Translations under genes and position numbers: made by a program
Notes under the pieces: generated by a model
The model's input: the letters and a program-made list of their open reading frames with translations, nothing else
Database searches by the model: none
What the model was told of the DNA's origin: nothing
Assembly (NCBI RefSeq): GCF_039941195.1
Contig: NZ_JBDVFA010000100.1
Coordinates: 24,658 to 88,657, forward strand
Length of the DNA: 64,000 nucleotides
Origin: Aurantibacter_A sp039941195
Lineage (GTDB): Bacteria; Bacteroidota; Bacteroidia; Flavobacteriales; Flavobacteriaceae
Direction: 5' to 3'
Shown: piece by piece, positions 17,282-25,293 of the stretch
Layout of the letters: each line of letters starts with the position of its first letter
Position numbering within the stretch: position 1 is the first letter of the stretch

Positions 17282-20200
17282 ATGAAATTCGCGGAATACA
17301 AAGGATTAGATTTACCCCATATAGCTGATGAAATATTAAGTTATTGGAAAACGAATGACATTTTTGAAAAAAGTGTTACTACTCGAGAGGGGAAAGAAAG
17401 TTATGTTTTTTATGAAGGACCACCTTCCGCAAATGGTATGCCGGGCATTCATCATGTTATGGCACGTACTATAAAAGATATATTTCCTAGATATAAGACT
17501 ATGAAAGGCTTTCAGGTAAAACGTAAAGCTGGATGGGATACTCATGGATTGCCAATTGAACTGGGGGTAGAAAAAGAACTTGGAATTACTAAAGAAGATA
17601 TTGGTAAGAAAATTTCGGTTGTAGCATATAATGCTGCTTGTAAAAAGGCTGTTATGCGCTATACCGATGTTTGGAATGAAATGACAGAAAAAGTTGGCTA
17701 TTGGGTAGATATGGATGATCCATACATTACCTATAAGTCTAAATATATGGAAACTGTTTGGTGGTTGCTCAAACAGATTTACGATAAAGGCCTTATTTAT
17801 AAAGGGTATACCATTCAGCCTTATTCACCTAAGGCAGGCACTGGATTAAGCTCTCATGAATTAAACCAACCAGGAACTTATCAAGATGTTACCGATACTA
17901 CAGTAGTTGCTCAGTTTAAAGCTGTTGAAGAATCATTGCCGGATTTTCTTAAGAATGAAGGAACAATTTTCTTTTTAGCATGGACGACGACTCCTTGGAC
18001 ACTTCCTTCAAATACAGCTTTGACGGTAGGACCGAAAATTGATTATGTGTTGGTGGAAACCTATAACCAATATACGTTTCAACCAATGAATGTTGTTTTG
18101 GCAAAAAGTTTAGTTTCAAAACAATTTGCTGGAAAGTTTGTAAAGGTTGATGAAAAGTCTGATTTGTTAGCGTATGCTTCTGGTGATAAAAAAATTCCGT
18201 ATTACGTAGTTAAAGAGTTCGTTGGTAAAGACCTTGTTGGAATAAAATACGAACAACTTCTTGATTATGCCCTGCCTTATGAGGCCGCTGAAAATGCATT
18301 TAGAATTATTGAAGGTGATTTTGTTACTACTGAAGACGGAACTGGAATAGTACACACTGCGCCAACCTTTGGTGCAGATGATATGTTTGTAGCGCAAAAA
18401 GCGGTGCCGCCAATTCCACCACTTTTGGTTTTAGATGAAAATGCCAACCCGGTTCCATTAGTAGACCTTAAAGGAAAGTTTCGTCCGGAAATGGATGAAC
18501 TAGCAGGAAAATATGTAAAAAATGAATACTACGAAGATGGTGAGGCTCCAGACCGCTCTGTAGATGTGGAGATAGCGATTCGACTTAAAGAAGAGAATAA
18601 GGCCTTTAAGGTCGAAAAGTATGTTCACAGCTATCCTAATTGCTGGCGTACCGATAAACCCGTTTTGTATTACCCACTAGATTCTTGGTTTATTAAGATT
18701 TCGGATGTTAAAGACAAAATGTTCGACTTAAATAAAACCATAAATTGGAAACCAAAAGCAACTGGGGAAGGAAGATTTGGAAATTGGTTGGCAAATGCTA
18801 ACGATTGGAATTTATCTCGTTCGCGTTATTGGGGAATTCCGCTGCCAATTTGGAGGACTGAAGATGGAACCGAAGAGTTAATGATTGGTTCGGTTGAAGA
18901 GCTTAAGACTGAAATGACTAAAGCTGTTAAAGCAGGAGTTTTAGATAAGGATATTTTTGAAGATTTTGTCGTTGGTGATATGTCTGAGGCGAATTACGAT
19001 AAAATAGATTTGCATAAAAATATTGTTGATCAAATTACTTTGGTTTCAGAGGCTGGTAAACCCATGAAACGAGAAAGTGATCTTATTGATGTGTGGTTTG
19101 ATAGTGGATCTATGCCCTATGCACAATGGCATTATCCGTTTGAAAATGGAGATTTAATAGATGAGGGTGAAACGTTTCCAGCAAATTTTATAGCAGAAGG
19201 TGTGGACCAAACAAGAGGATGGTTTTATACACTTCATGCTATTGCTACCATGGTTTTCGATTCTGTAGCTTATAAAAATGTAGTTTCTAACGGACTCGTA
19301 TTAGATAAAGATGGAAAGAAAATGTCTAAACGATTGGGGAATGCCGTAGATCCTTTTGATACTATGAACGCTCATGGTCCAGACGCTACCCGTTGGTATA
19401 TGATTTCTAATGCAAACCCTTGGGATAACCTGAAATTTGATATTGATGGTATTGTTGAGGTAAAAAGAAAATTCTTCGGCACATTATATAATACCTATTC
19501 ATTCTTTTCGCTGTATGCTAATATTGATGAATTTAAGTATGCTGAAGAGAATGTTTCTTTAGAAAAAAGGCCAGAAATTGATCGATGGATTTTATCAGAA
19601 CTTCATACTTTAATAAGAAATGTTGATGAAGCTTATGGTGATTATGAACCAACAAGAGCTACTAGGGCTATTTCTAATTTTGTGCAAGAAAATTTAAGTA
19701 ATTGGTATGTACGCTTGTGCAGAAGACGTTTCTGGAAAGGAGATTATCAAGAAGATAAGATATCAGCGTATCAGACATTATATACCTGTTTAACTACAGT
19801 AGCTAAATTGTCAGCTCCTGTTGCTCCATTTTTTATGGATCGTTTATATAAGGATTTAATGGCAGCAACTGAACAAGAAGCATTTGAAAGTGTTCATTTA
19901 GCGAACTTTCCAGTATGCGACACATCTTTTATTGATGTGGCACTGGAACGAAAAATGGAAAAGGCACAAACTATTTCTTCTTTGGTATTATCCATTCGTC
20001 AGAAAGAAAGAATAAAAGTTCGCCAGCCACTTAAAAGAATTATGATTCCCATATTAAATGAAGAACAGAAGGAAGATATTGAGGCAGTATCAGAATTAAT
20101 AATGTCTGAGGTAAATGTAAAAGAAATAGAGCTTTTAGATGACGCCTCAAATATTTTAGTAAAGCAAATTAAACCTAATTTTAAAGTCTTAGGTCCCAAA

Positions 20201-20680
20201 TATGGGAGAGAAATGAAGCAAATAGCACAAAGTGTTAGTGCATTTGGTCCGGATGATATCCAAAAAATAGAACAAGAAGGCGAAATATCGCTTAATATTG
20301 GAAATAAAGTCATTAATTTACAGTTACAAGATGTAGAGATTACCTCGCAAGATATTGAAGGCTGGTTAGTTGCTAGCTCTGGTGCTTTAACTGTAGCACT
20401 CGATGTAACTATAGACGAAGACCTAAGAAAAGAGGGAATTGCAAGGGAATTAGTAAATCGAATTCAGAATATTCGAAAAGATTCTGGTTATGAAGTTACT
20501 GATAAAATTGATGTAAAAATATTGAAAGATGGATTTGTAGAAAAAGCCGTTGAAAGTAATATTAACTATATCAAAACAGAAACTTTAACAGCAGACCTTA
20601 TTTTTGAGGAGAAATTGGATGAAGGCACAGAAATTGCCTTTGATGAAGTAAAAACGAAATTATTTATCGAAAAACACTAA
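17282..20680 (+). CDS. ileS: isoleucyl-tRNA synthetase
   Basis: Class I aminoacyl-tRNA synthetase of 1132 residues, the long form seen in Bacteroidota and eukaryote-like IleRS. The HIGH-type motif lies in PPSANGMPGIHHVM (about 48-61), editing-domain WTTTPWTLPSNTAL at about 233-246, and the KMSKR loop in DKDGKKMSKRLGN at about residue 680. The anticodon-binding and long C-terminal domains follow. The C-terminal zinc ribbon of the E. coli-type enzyme is not evident. It heads a group with the DksA-like gene four bases behind, then a secreted protein and lspA. Confidence 0.97.
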   Translation: MKFAEYKGLDLPHIADEILSYWKTNDIFEKSVTTREGKESYVFYEGPPSANGMPGIHHVMARTIKDIFPRYKTMKGFQVKRKAGWDTHGLPIELGVEKELGITKEDIGKKISVVAYNAACKKAVMRYTDVWNEMTEKVGYWVDMDDPYITYKSKYMETVWWLLKQIYDKGLIYKGYTIQPYSPKAGTGLSSHELNQPGTYQDVTDTTVVAQFKAVEESLPDFLKNEGTIFFLAWTTTPWTLPSNTALTVGPKIDYVLVETYNQYTFQPMNVVLAKSLVSKQFAGKFVKVDEKSDLLAYASGDKKIPYYVVKEFVGKDLVGIKYEQLLDYALPYEAAENAFRIIEGDFVTTEDGTGIVHTAPTFGADDMFVAQKAVPPIPPLLVLDENANPVPLVDLKGKFRPEMDELAGKYVKNEYYEDGEAPDRSVDVEIAIRLKEENKAFKVEKYVHSYPNCWRTDKPVLYYPLDSWFIKISDVKDKMFDLNKTINWKPKATGEGRFGNWLANANDWNLSRSRYWGIPLPIWRTEDGTEELMIGSVEELKTEMTKAVKAGVLDKDIFEDFVVGDMSEANYDKIDLHKNIVDQITLVSEAGKPMKRESDLIDVWFDSGSMPYAQWHYPFENGDLIDEGETFPANFIAEGVDQTRGWFYTLHAIATMVFDSVAYKNVVSNGLVLDKDGKKMSKRLGNAVDPFDTMNAHGPDATRWYMISNANPWDNLKFDIDGIVEVKRKFFGTLYNTYSFFSLYANIDEFKYAEENVSLEKRPEIDRWILSELHTLIRNVDEAYGDYEPTRATRAISNFVQENLSNWYVRLCRRRFWKGDYQEDKISAYQTLYTCLTTVAKLSAPVAPFFMDRLYKDLMAATEQEAFESVHLANFPVCDTSFIDVALERKMEKAQTISSLVLSIRQKERIKVRQPLKRIMIPILNEEQKEDIEAVSELIMSEVNVKEIELLDDASNILVKQIKPNFKVLGPKYGREMKQIAQSVSAFGPDDIQKIEQEGEISLNIGNKVINLQLQDVEITSQDIEGWLVASSGALTVALDVTIDEDLRKEGIARELVNRIQNIRKDSGYEVTDKIDVKILKDGFVEKAVESNINYIKTETLTADLIFEEKLDEGTEIAFDEVKTKLFIEKH

Positions 20681-20684
20681 AAAA

Positions 20685-21068
20685 ATGGCAGACGACTTAA
20701 AAGTCAGATATTCTGACAAAAACTTGGAAGAGTTCAGGGTTGTAATTGAGGAGAAGATTGAAAAAGCTAAAAGCCATCTAGAACTTTTAAGAAGTTCATA
20801 CATGAATGATGGTAATAATGGTACAGATGACACTTCACCTACTTTTAAAGCTTTTGAAGAAGGATCACAAACAATGAGTAAAGAAGCGAATACCCAATTG
20901 GCAATTCGACAAGAAAAGTTTATTAGAGACTTGAAAAATGCTTTGTTACGTATTGAAAACAAAACTTATGGTATTTGTCGTGTAACTGGTAAATTAATAA
21001 ATAAGGATCGACTTTTACTTGTGCCACATGCTACCTTAAGCATAGAGGCTAAGAACATGCAGAAGTAA
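20685..21068 (+). CDS. DksA/TraR-type protein with degenerate zinc finger
   Basis: A 127-residue protein with an N-terminal coiled-coil (about 8-90) and a C-terminal DksA/TraR-like element. DksA proteins bind RNA polymerase's secondary channel and act with ppGpp on transcription. In YGICRVTGKLINKDRLLLVPHATLSIEAK only C98 of the four zinc Cys remains: the expected second, third and fourth positions are T101, S119 and A122. So it probably does not bind zinc and may rest on fold alone, as in cysteine-poor DksA relatives. It starts four bases after ileS, so it is co-transcribed, and is followed by a terminator. Confidence 0.85.
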   Translation: MADDLKVRYSDKNLEEFRVVIEEKIEKAKSHLELLRSSYMNDGNNGTDDTSPTFKAFEEGSQTMSKEANTQLAIRQEKFIRDLKNALLRIENKTYGICRVTGKLINKDRLLLVPHATLSIEAKNMQK

Positions 21069-21090
21069 AATAGAACGCAATCATAATTTT

Positions 21091-21124
21091 AAAACCTGCA
21101 GAGTAGTAATTTGCAGGTTTTTTT
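21091..21124 (+). terminator. terminator after the ileS-dksA-like unit
   Basis: Ten-bp stem AAAACCTGCA (21091-21100) with TGCAGGTTTT (21112-21121), then a T-tract. Confidence 0.8.
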
Positions 21125-21129
21125 GATAT

Positions 21130-21747
21130 ATGTATAAACAAATTCTCTTTATAGTTTTAGCTGTTAATCTTTTAAGTGCTCAAAAGATTGTAAGGAAGAC
21201 TATAATAAATAATGAAATAGATGCCATTGAAATAGATGCTGAAAATTGTTTTAGAATTAACTTAAAGACTTCTGATTCAGATGAAATGTTGGTGCAAGCA
21301 ACAATTGATGGTGAATACAAGCAAGATTTAATTCTTAATTTAAAAGAAGAACACTCGAATATAATAGTAAGTACTGGTTTTTCTCCAAATTTTCGTAATC
21401 CTAATGATAAATTAAGTGCGCATAAGGTTATTTCAATTTCTTTAGATATAAGTGTACCCGAAAACCATAATTTACAACTCAATGGTACAAGTTGTAATAT
21501 TTTCGCAACGGGTGTTTTTAAGCTTTTAAAAGTTACCTTAAATGACGGTGTTTGTAATTTAAAGGAGGTTTCGCATAATGCACTGGTGTTAACACAAAGT
21601 GGTGATATTAATATTTCTGCTTTTCAAGCTGAAATAAATGCAAATAGTAAATATGGTATTGTGGAAAAAAACGTTATTCCTGTAGGTACCAATTATTTTG
21701 ATTTAAAAACTATCACTGGTGACATTAATTTCATGAAAAGTGAATAA
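21130..21747 (+). CDS. secreted beta-strand-rich protein of unknown function
   Basis: A 205-residue protein with a signal peptide (MYKQILFIVLAVNLLSAQ). The mature part is repetitive beta-strand sequence with VTLNDGVCNLKEVSHNALVLTQSGDINI, which recalls the single-stranded beta-helix of the DUF4097/DUF2807 group, but I do not recognise it firmly. There is no lipobox or membrane anchor after the signal. Located between a DksA-like gene and lspA. It starts six bases after a terminator, so its own promoter or read-through is needed. Confidence 0.7.
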   Translation: MYKQILFIVLAVNLLSAQKIVRKTIINNEIDAIEIDAENCFRINLKTSDSDEMLVQATIDGEYKQDLILNLKEEHSNIIVSTGFSPNFRNPNDKLSAHKVISISLDISVPENHNLQLNGTSCNIFATGVFKLLKVTLNDGVCNLKEVSHNALVLTQSGDINISAFQAEINANSKYGIVEKNVIPVGTNYFDLKTITGDINFMKSE

Positions 21748-21769
21748 TTCGAAATTGTAATTAAAGAGT

Positions 21770-21777
21770 TATTTTTG
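21770..21777 (+). promoter_or_regulatory. -7 promoter element of lspA
   Basis: TATTTTTG matches TAnnTTTG and ends 16 bases before the lspA ATG. Confidence 0.5.
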
Positions 21778-21793
21778 CCGAGAATAAAATAAT

Positions 21794-22465
21794 ATGGGAC
21801 TAAAAAAGTCAATTTTGCTTATCATTTTAATATTAATTATTGACCAAGTCAGTAAGTTCTATATCAAGACCAATTTTGTTTTAGGGGAGTCTGTAGATGT
21901 TTATAATTGGTTTAAAATTCTTTTTATTGAAAATGAAGGGGCTGCTTGGGGTGCTAAACTAAGCGATATATTGCCAATTTCTGATAATACCGGAAAACTT
22001 GTACTCACTATTTTTAGGTTATTTGCAATTGTAGGAATTGGTTATTGGCTATTTGATATAATAAAGAAACAATCTCCAAGAACTTATATTCTGGCAGTTT
22101 GTTTAATTTTTGCCGGTGCTTTAGGGAATATCCTAGATTCGGTATTTTATGGTGTTTTATTTGATGCTAGTAACGGTAATGTGGCAACACTTTTTTCTGA
22201 CGAGCCTTATGGAAGTCTTTTTTATGGTAAGGTAGTGGATATGCTATATTTTCCAATGGTTGATACTACTTGGCCCGAATGGATGCCTTATTTTGGCGGT
22301 AGTAGATTCCGATTTTTTGAACCCGTTTTTAATATCGCAGACACCGCAATAAGTACTGGTGTAGGGATCTTAATTGTGTTTAATAAAAGAGTTTTTGGAG
22401 AACATGATGAAGAGGTTGATACATCAATTACTTCTGAAGAAGACTACTTATCGGCAAAAGAGTAA
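21794..22465 (+). CDS. lspA: lipoprotein signal peptidase (signal peptidase II)
   Basis: Inner-membrane aspartic protease that removes the signal peptide of lipidated prolipoproteins. At 223 residues it is longer than the E. coli enzyme (about 165), as usual in Flavobacteriia, owing to an extra loop around residues 115-160. IDQVSKFYI (about 15-23), FIENEGAAWG (about 48-57), the first catalytic Asp in GALGNILDSVFYG, and the second in FNIADTAIS are all present, with four hydrophobic segments. It would process the many lipoproteins in this window. Its 3' end overlaps the convergent cyclo-ligase by 22 bases. Confidence 0.93.
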   Translation: MGLKKSILLIILILIIDQVSKFYIKTNFVLGESVDVYNWFKILFIENEGAAWGAKLSDILPISDNTGKLVLTIFRLFAIVGIGYWLFDIIKKQSPRTYILAVCLIFAGALGNILDSVFYGVLFDASNGNVATLFSDEPYGSLFYGKVVDMLYFPMVDTTWPEWMPYFGGSRFRFFEPVFNIADTAISTGVGILIVFNKRVFGEHDEEVDTSITSEEDYLSAKE

Positions 22466-23010
22466 TTTTTATTTGGAGTAATGCAATAATCTAACGGAAT
22501 GTCTTTTTCGTAAACATCACTTATTTTTTCTACAGGATCAAAAAATGATAGACCTACTTTTATAGTTTCTGGCTTACAGCTTGCAAGAAATTCGTCATAA
22601 AACCCTTTCCCATATCCTACACGATTTCCGAGTTTGTCGAATGCCAATAAGGGCACGAAAACTACATCGATTTTATCAGGCAAAATTTCAATGCCATCCA
22701 CTGGTTCTGGAATATTAAGGCTGCTATTTTTTAGTCGTGTACTATCAGTAAGTAAAAAGTGTTTTAATTTATTATCAAAAACCTTGGGAAGGATTATATT
22801 TTTATCCTTTCCCTGTAATACCGAAAGTAGAAATGAAGTATCTGGTTCTTTATTTTCAGAAATAGGTAAAAAAATGTGATAATATTCAAAATTCCAGATT
22901 GGAATTTTAAGTGCGTTATTGGCAATACTTAAACTAGCGTTTGCCAAAAATTGAGGAGAACTACTTTTTCTGCGATTTTTAAAGTTAAATCTTAAATCTT
23001 TTTTATTCAT
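22444..23010 (-). CDS. 5-formyltetrahydrofolate cyclo-ligase
   Basis: ATP-dependent cytosolic enzyme turning 5-formyl-THF into 5,10-methenyl-THF, of 188 residues. N-terminal basic segment KKDLRFNFKNRRKS contains the family's KxxxR-type pattern. The ATP-binding signature is GNRVGYGKGFYDEFLA (about 131-146), preceded by DVVFVPLLAFD. Neighbours add no folate context. A 30-residue ORF lies 41 bases upstream on the same strand. Confidence 0.9.
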   Translation of the reverse strand: MNKKDLRFNFKNRRKSSSPQFLANASLSIANNALKIPIWNFEYYHIFLPISENKEPDTSFLLSVLQGKDKNIILPKVFDNKLKHFLLTDSTRLKNSSLNIPEPVDGIEILPDKIDVVFVPLLAFDKLGNRVGYGKGFYDEFLASCKPETIKVGLSFFDPVEKISDVYEKDIPLDYCITPNKNYSFADK

Positions 23011-23051
23011 GATTTTAGATTAAACTAGCTAAATTTGGGGGTAAAAATTTG

Positions 23052-23144
23052 CTACTCTATTTCTTTAACGGATGAAGAGAAATAAAGTTTGAAGCAAACC
23101 ATTAAGACCAAATAAAGTCCCAATATGATATAATATTTGTCCAT
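23052..23144 (-). CDS. possible 30-residue membrane protein
   Basis: An ATG-initiated ORF of 30 codons encodes a short N-terminus (MDKYY), one hydrophobic stretch (IILGLYLVLMVCF) and a charged tail ending SSVKEIE, so a single-span membrane microprotein is plausible. A TACATTTA close to the -7 consensus lies at 23166-23173 on the same strand, about 20 bases upstream. It could be a leader gene of the cyclo-ligase. There is no family match I can name, and such a short ORF can arise by chance. Confidence 0.4.
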   Translation of the reverse strand: MDKYYIILGLYLVLMVCFKLYFSSSVKEIE

Positions 23145-23484
23145 GCTTTTTGTAATTGATATGGCTAAATGTAAATAAAATAAATCGTTAAAACCCTATT
23201 AACTGCAACTTTTTATCGATGAAATGCACACTTTTAATTTTTTATTAACTTTTACCATTGTTGTGAGACATATTTTATATTTTATTTAACTGTTATTTTT
23301 CAGTCAATTAGGGGTTAATTCTTATTTGTGAATATAGAGTTAGATTAAAAAGCAGCTTTATAAAAGTTTACATGGAATCTTTTTTGGATGCTTTAGCGTT
23401 AAAAACTCGTAAACATCCTTCAGAGAATAAAAAAACATAGTAATTTAACCATTAATATCGCTAAAGAGATTTTGTTTATACTAC
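23145..23484. other. AT-rich intergenic region before uvrC
   Basis: No convincing gene. It holds the putative promoter of the small minus-strand ORF and a 22-codon plus-strand ORF at 23372-23440 (MESFLDALALKTRKH then a polar tail) for which I see no support. There is no strong hairpin. Confidence 0.5.
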
Positions 23485-25275
23485 ATGCCTCAAGACGACT
23501 CCCTTAAAATACAAATAAGTGTACTCCCAAATGCTCCTGGAGTCTATCAGTTTTATAATAAAGACGATAAAATTCTTTATGTTGGAAAAGCCAAGAATTT
23601 AAAAAGGCGGGTCTCATCATATTTTACTAAAAATCATGAAAATGGTAAGACAAGAATTCTTGTTAAGCAAATATGTTCTATAAAGCATATTGTTGTATCC
23701 ACAGAAACCGATGCTTTATTATTAGAGAATAATTTAATTAAAAAGTATCAGCCGAAATACAATGTTTTACTAAAGGATGATAAGAGTTATCCTTGGATTT
23801 GTATTAAAAAAGAGCGCTTTCCTAGAATATTCCCAACTCGAAAATATATTAAAGATGGCTCGGAGTATTTCGGTCCATTTACAAATATGCATACTGTTCG
23901 TGTTTTATTGGATTTGATAAAAGGCATTTATCCATTACGAACTTGTACTTATGATCTTTCGGAGAAAAAGATTGCCGATGGAAAATATAAAGTTTGTTTG
24001 GAGTACCACTTAGGGAATTGCAAAGGTCCTTGTGAAGGATTACAAACTGAAGAAGATTACCAACAACAAGTAAATGATATACGAGATATTATAAAGGGGA
24101 ATTTTAAATCTTCTTTGCATTATTTTAAAAAACAAATGATTGCTCTAGCTGATAAAAGATTGTATGAGGAAGCTCAGCAAATAAAAGAGAAGATTGAAGT
24201 GCTTGAAAATTATCAAGTTAAGTCTACCATTGTTAACCCTAAAATTAATAATGTAGACGTTTTTACCATAATTTCTGATGAAGATTTTGCCTATGTAAAC
24301 TTTTTGCAAATTTCGCATGGTGCAATAATTCGTTCACATACCTTAGAGATGAAAAAGAAACTTGATGAAACGGATGATGAACTATTACAAATGGCAATTA
24401 TAGAAATTAGGCAAAGATTTAATTCACACTCCAAAGTATTGTATTTGCCATTTGAGGTTGCTGTAGATCCTGAATTAAAAATTAGTGTGCCAAAAACTGG
24501 AGATAAAAAGCGAATTTTAGAATTATCTGAGCGAAATGCTAAATTTTTTAGACAAGATAGATTTAAGCAAATAAAAATTATTGATCCTGATAGGCATACT
24601 AATCGCATTATGGCTCAAATGAAGAAAGATCTTCGCCTTTCTGAAGAACCACGCCATATTGAGTGCTTTGATAATAGTAATATACAAGGTTCCAACCCAG
24701 TTGCTGCTTGTGTTGTGTTTATAAATGGAAAACCAGCAAAAAAAGAGTATCGAAAGTTTAATATAAAAACGGTTGTAGGGCCGGATGATTTCGCATCAAT
24801 GGAGGAAGTTGTTTACAGAAGATATAAACGATTATTAAACGAAGAAGCTAATCTTCCACAATTAATTGTAATTGATGGCGGTAAAGGTCAATTGTCATCT
24901 GCTGTTAAAAGTTTGGATAATCTTGGATTGCGTGGTAAAATTGCAATTGTAGGTATTGCTAAAAGACTCGAAGAAATTTATTTTCCTGAAGATCCTATAC
25001 CGCTTTATCTCGATAAAAAATCTGAGAGTTTAAAAATAATACAGCAATTACGTAATGAAGCACACCGATTTGGAATTACATTTCATAGGCAATTGCGAAG
25101 TAAAGCAGCAATAAACTCGTCTTTAGAAGCTATTGAAGGCATAGGTGAAAAAACAGCCCAGGACCTTTTAAAACAATTTAAATCTGTTAAACGAATTAAA
25201 GAAGCAACTTTAGACGATTTAGTAAAAACTGTTGGTATGTCAAAAGCACAAAAAATTTATAAAACTTTTCATTAG
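23485..25275 (+). CDS. uvrC: excinuclease ABC subunit C
   Basis: Nuclease of nucleotide excision repair that makes both incisions around a UvrB-bound lesion; 596 residues, normal length. GIY-YIG domain at the start (PGVYQFYNKDDKILYVGKAKNLKRRVSSYF split over 13-42), the Cys cluster in TCTYDLSEKKIADGKYKVCLEYHLGNCKGPC, the UVR motif about 200-235, the RNase H-like half with ECFDNSNIQGSNPVA and VIDGGKGQL, and two HhH motifs at the end (EAIEGIGEKTAQDLL and KTVGMSKAQKI). The patatin gene starts 18 bases later and may share the transcript. Confidence 0.96.
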   Translation: MPQDDSLKIQISVLPNAPGVYQFYNKDDKILYVGKAKNLKRRVSSYFTKNHENGKTRILVKQICSIKHIVVSTETDALLLENNLIKKYQPKYNVLLKDDKSYPWICIKKERFPRIFPTRKYIKDGSEYFGPFTNMHTVRVLLDLIKGIYPLRTCTYDLSEKKIADGKYKVCLEYHLGNCKGPCEGLQTEEDYQQQVNDIRDIIKGNFKSSLHYFKKQMIALADKRLYEEAQQIKEKIEVLENYQVKSTIVNPKINNVDVFTIISDEDFAYVNFLQISHGAIIRSHTLEMKKKLDETDDELLQMAIIEIRQRFNSHSKVLYLPFEVAVDPELKISVPKTGDKKRILELSERNAKFFRQDRFKQIKIIDPDRHTNRIMAQMKKDLRLSEEPRHIECFDNSNIQGSNPVAACVVFINGKPAKKEYRKFNIKTVVGPDDFASMEEVVYRRYKRLLNEEANLPQLIVIDGGKGQLSSAVKSLDNLGLRGKIAIVGIAKRLEEIYFPEDPIPLYLDKKSESLKIIQQLRNEAHRFGITFHRQLRSKAAINSSLEAIEGIGEKTAQDLLKQFKSVKRIKEATLDDLVKTVGMSKAQKIYKTFH

Positions 25276-25293
25276 ATTACACGTTTATAATAT

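Noticed and set aside
23030..23037. TAAATTTG -7-like element on the plus strand
   Set aside because: The nearest plus-strand gene (uvrC) is about 450 bases away; matches of this short motif occur by chance in AT-rich DNA.
23372..23440. 22-codon plus-strand ORF before uvrC
   Set aside because: Polar, no recognisable feature, no promoter at the right distance; expected by chance in AT-rich DNA.
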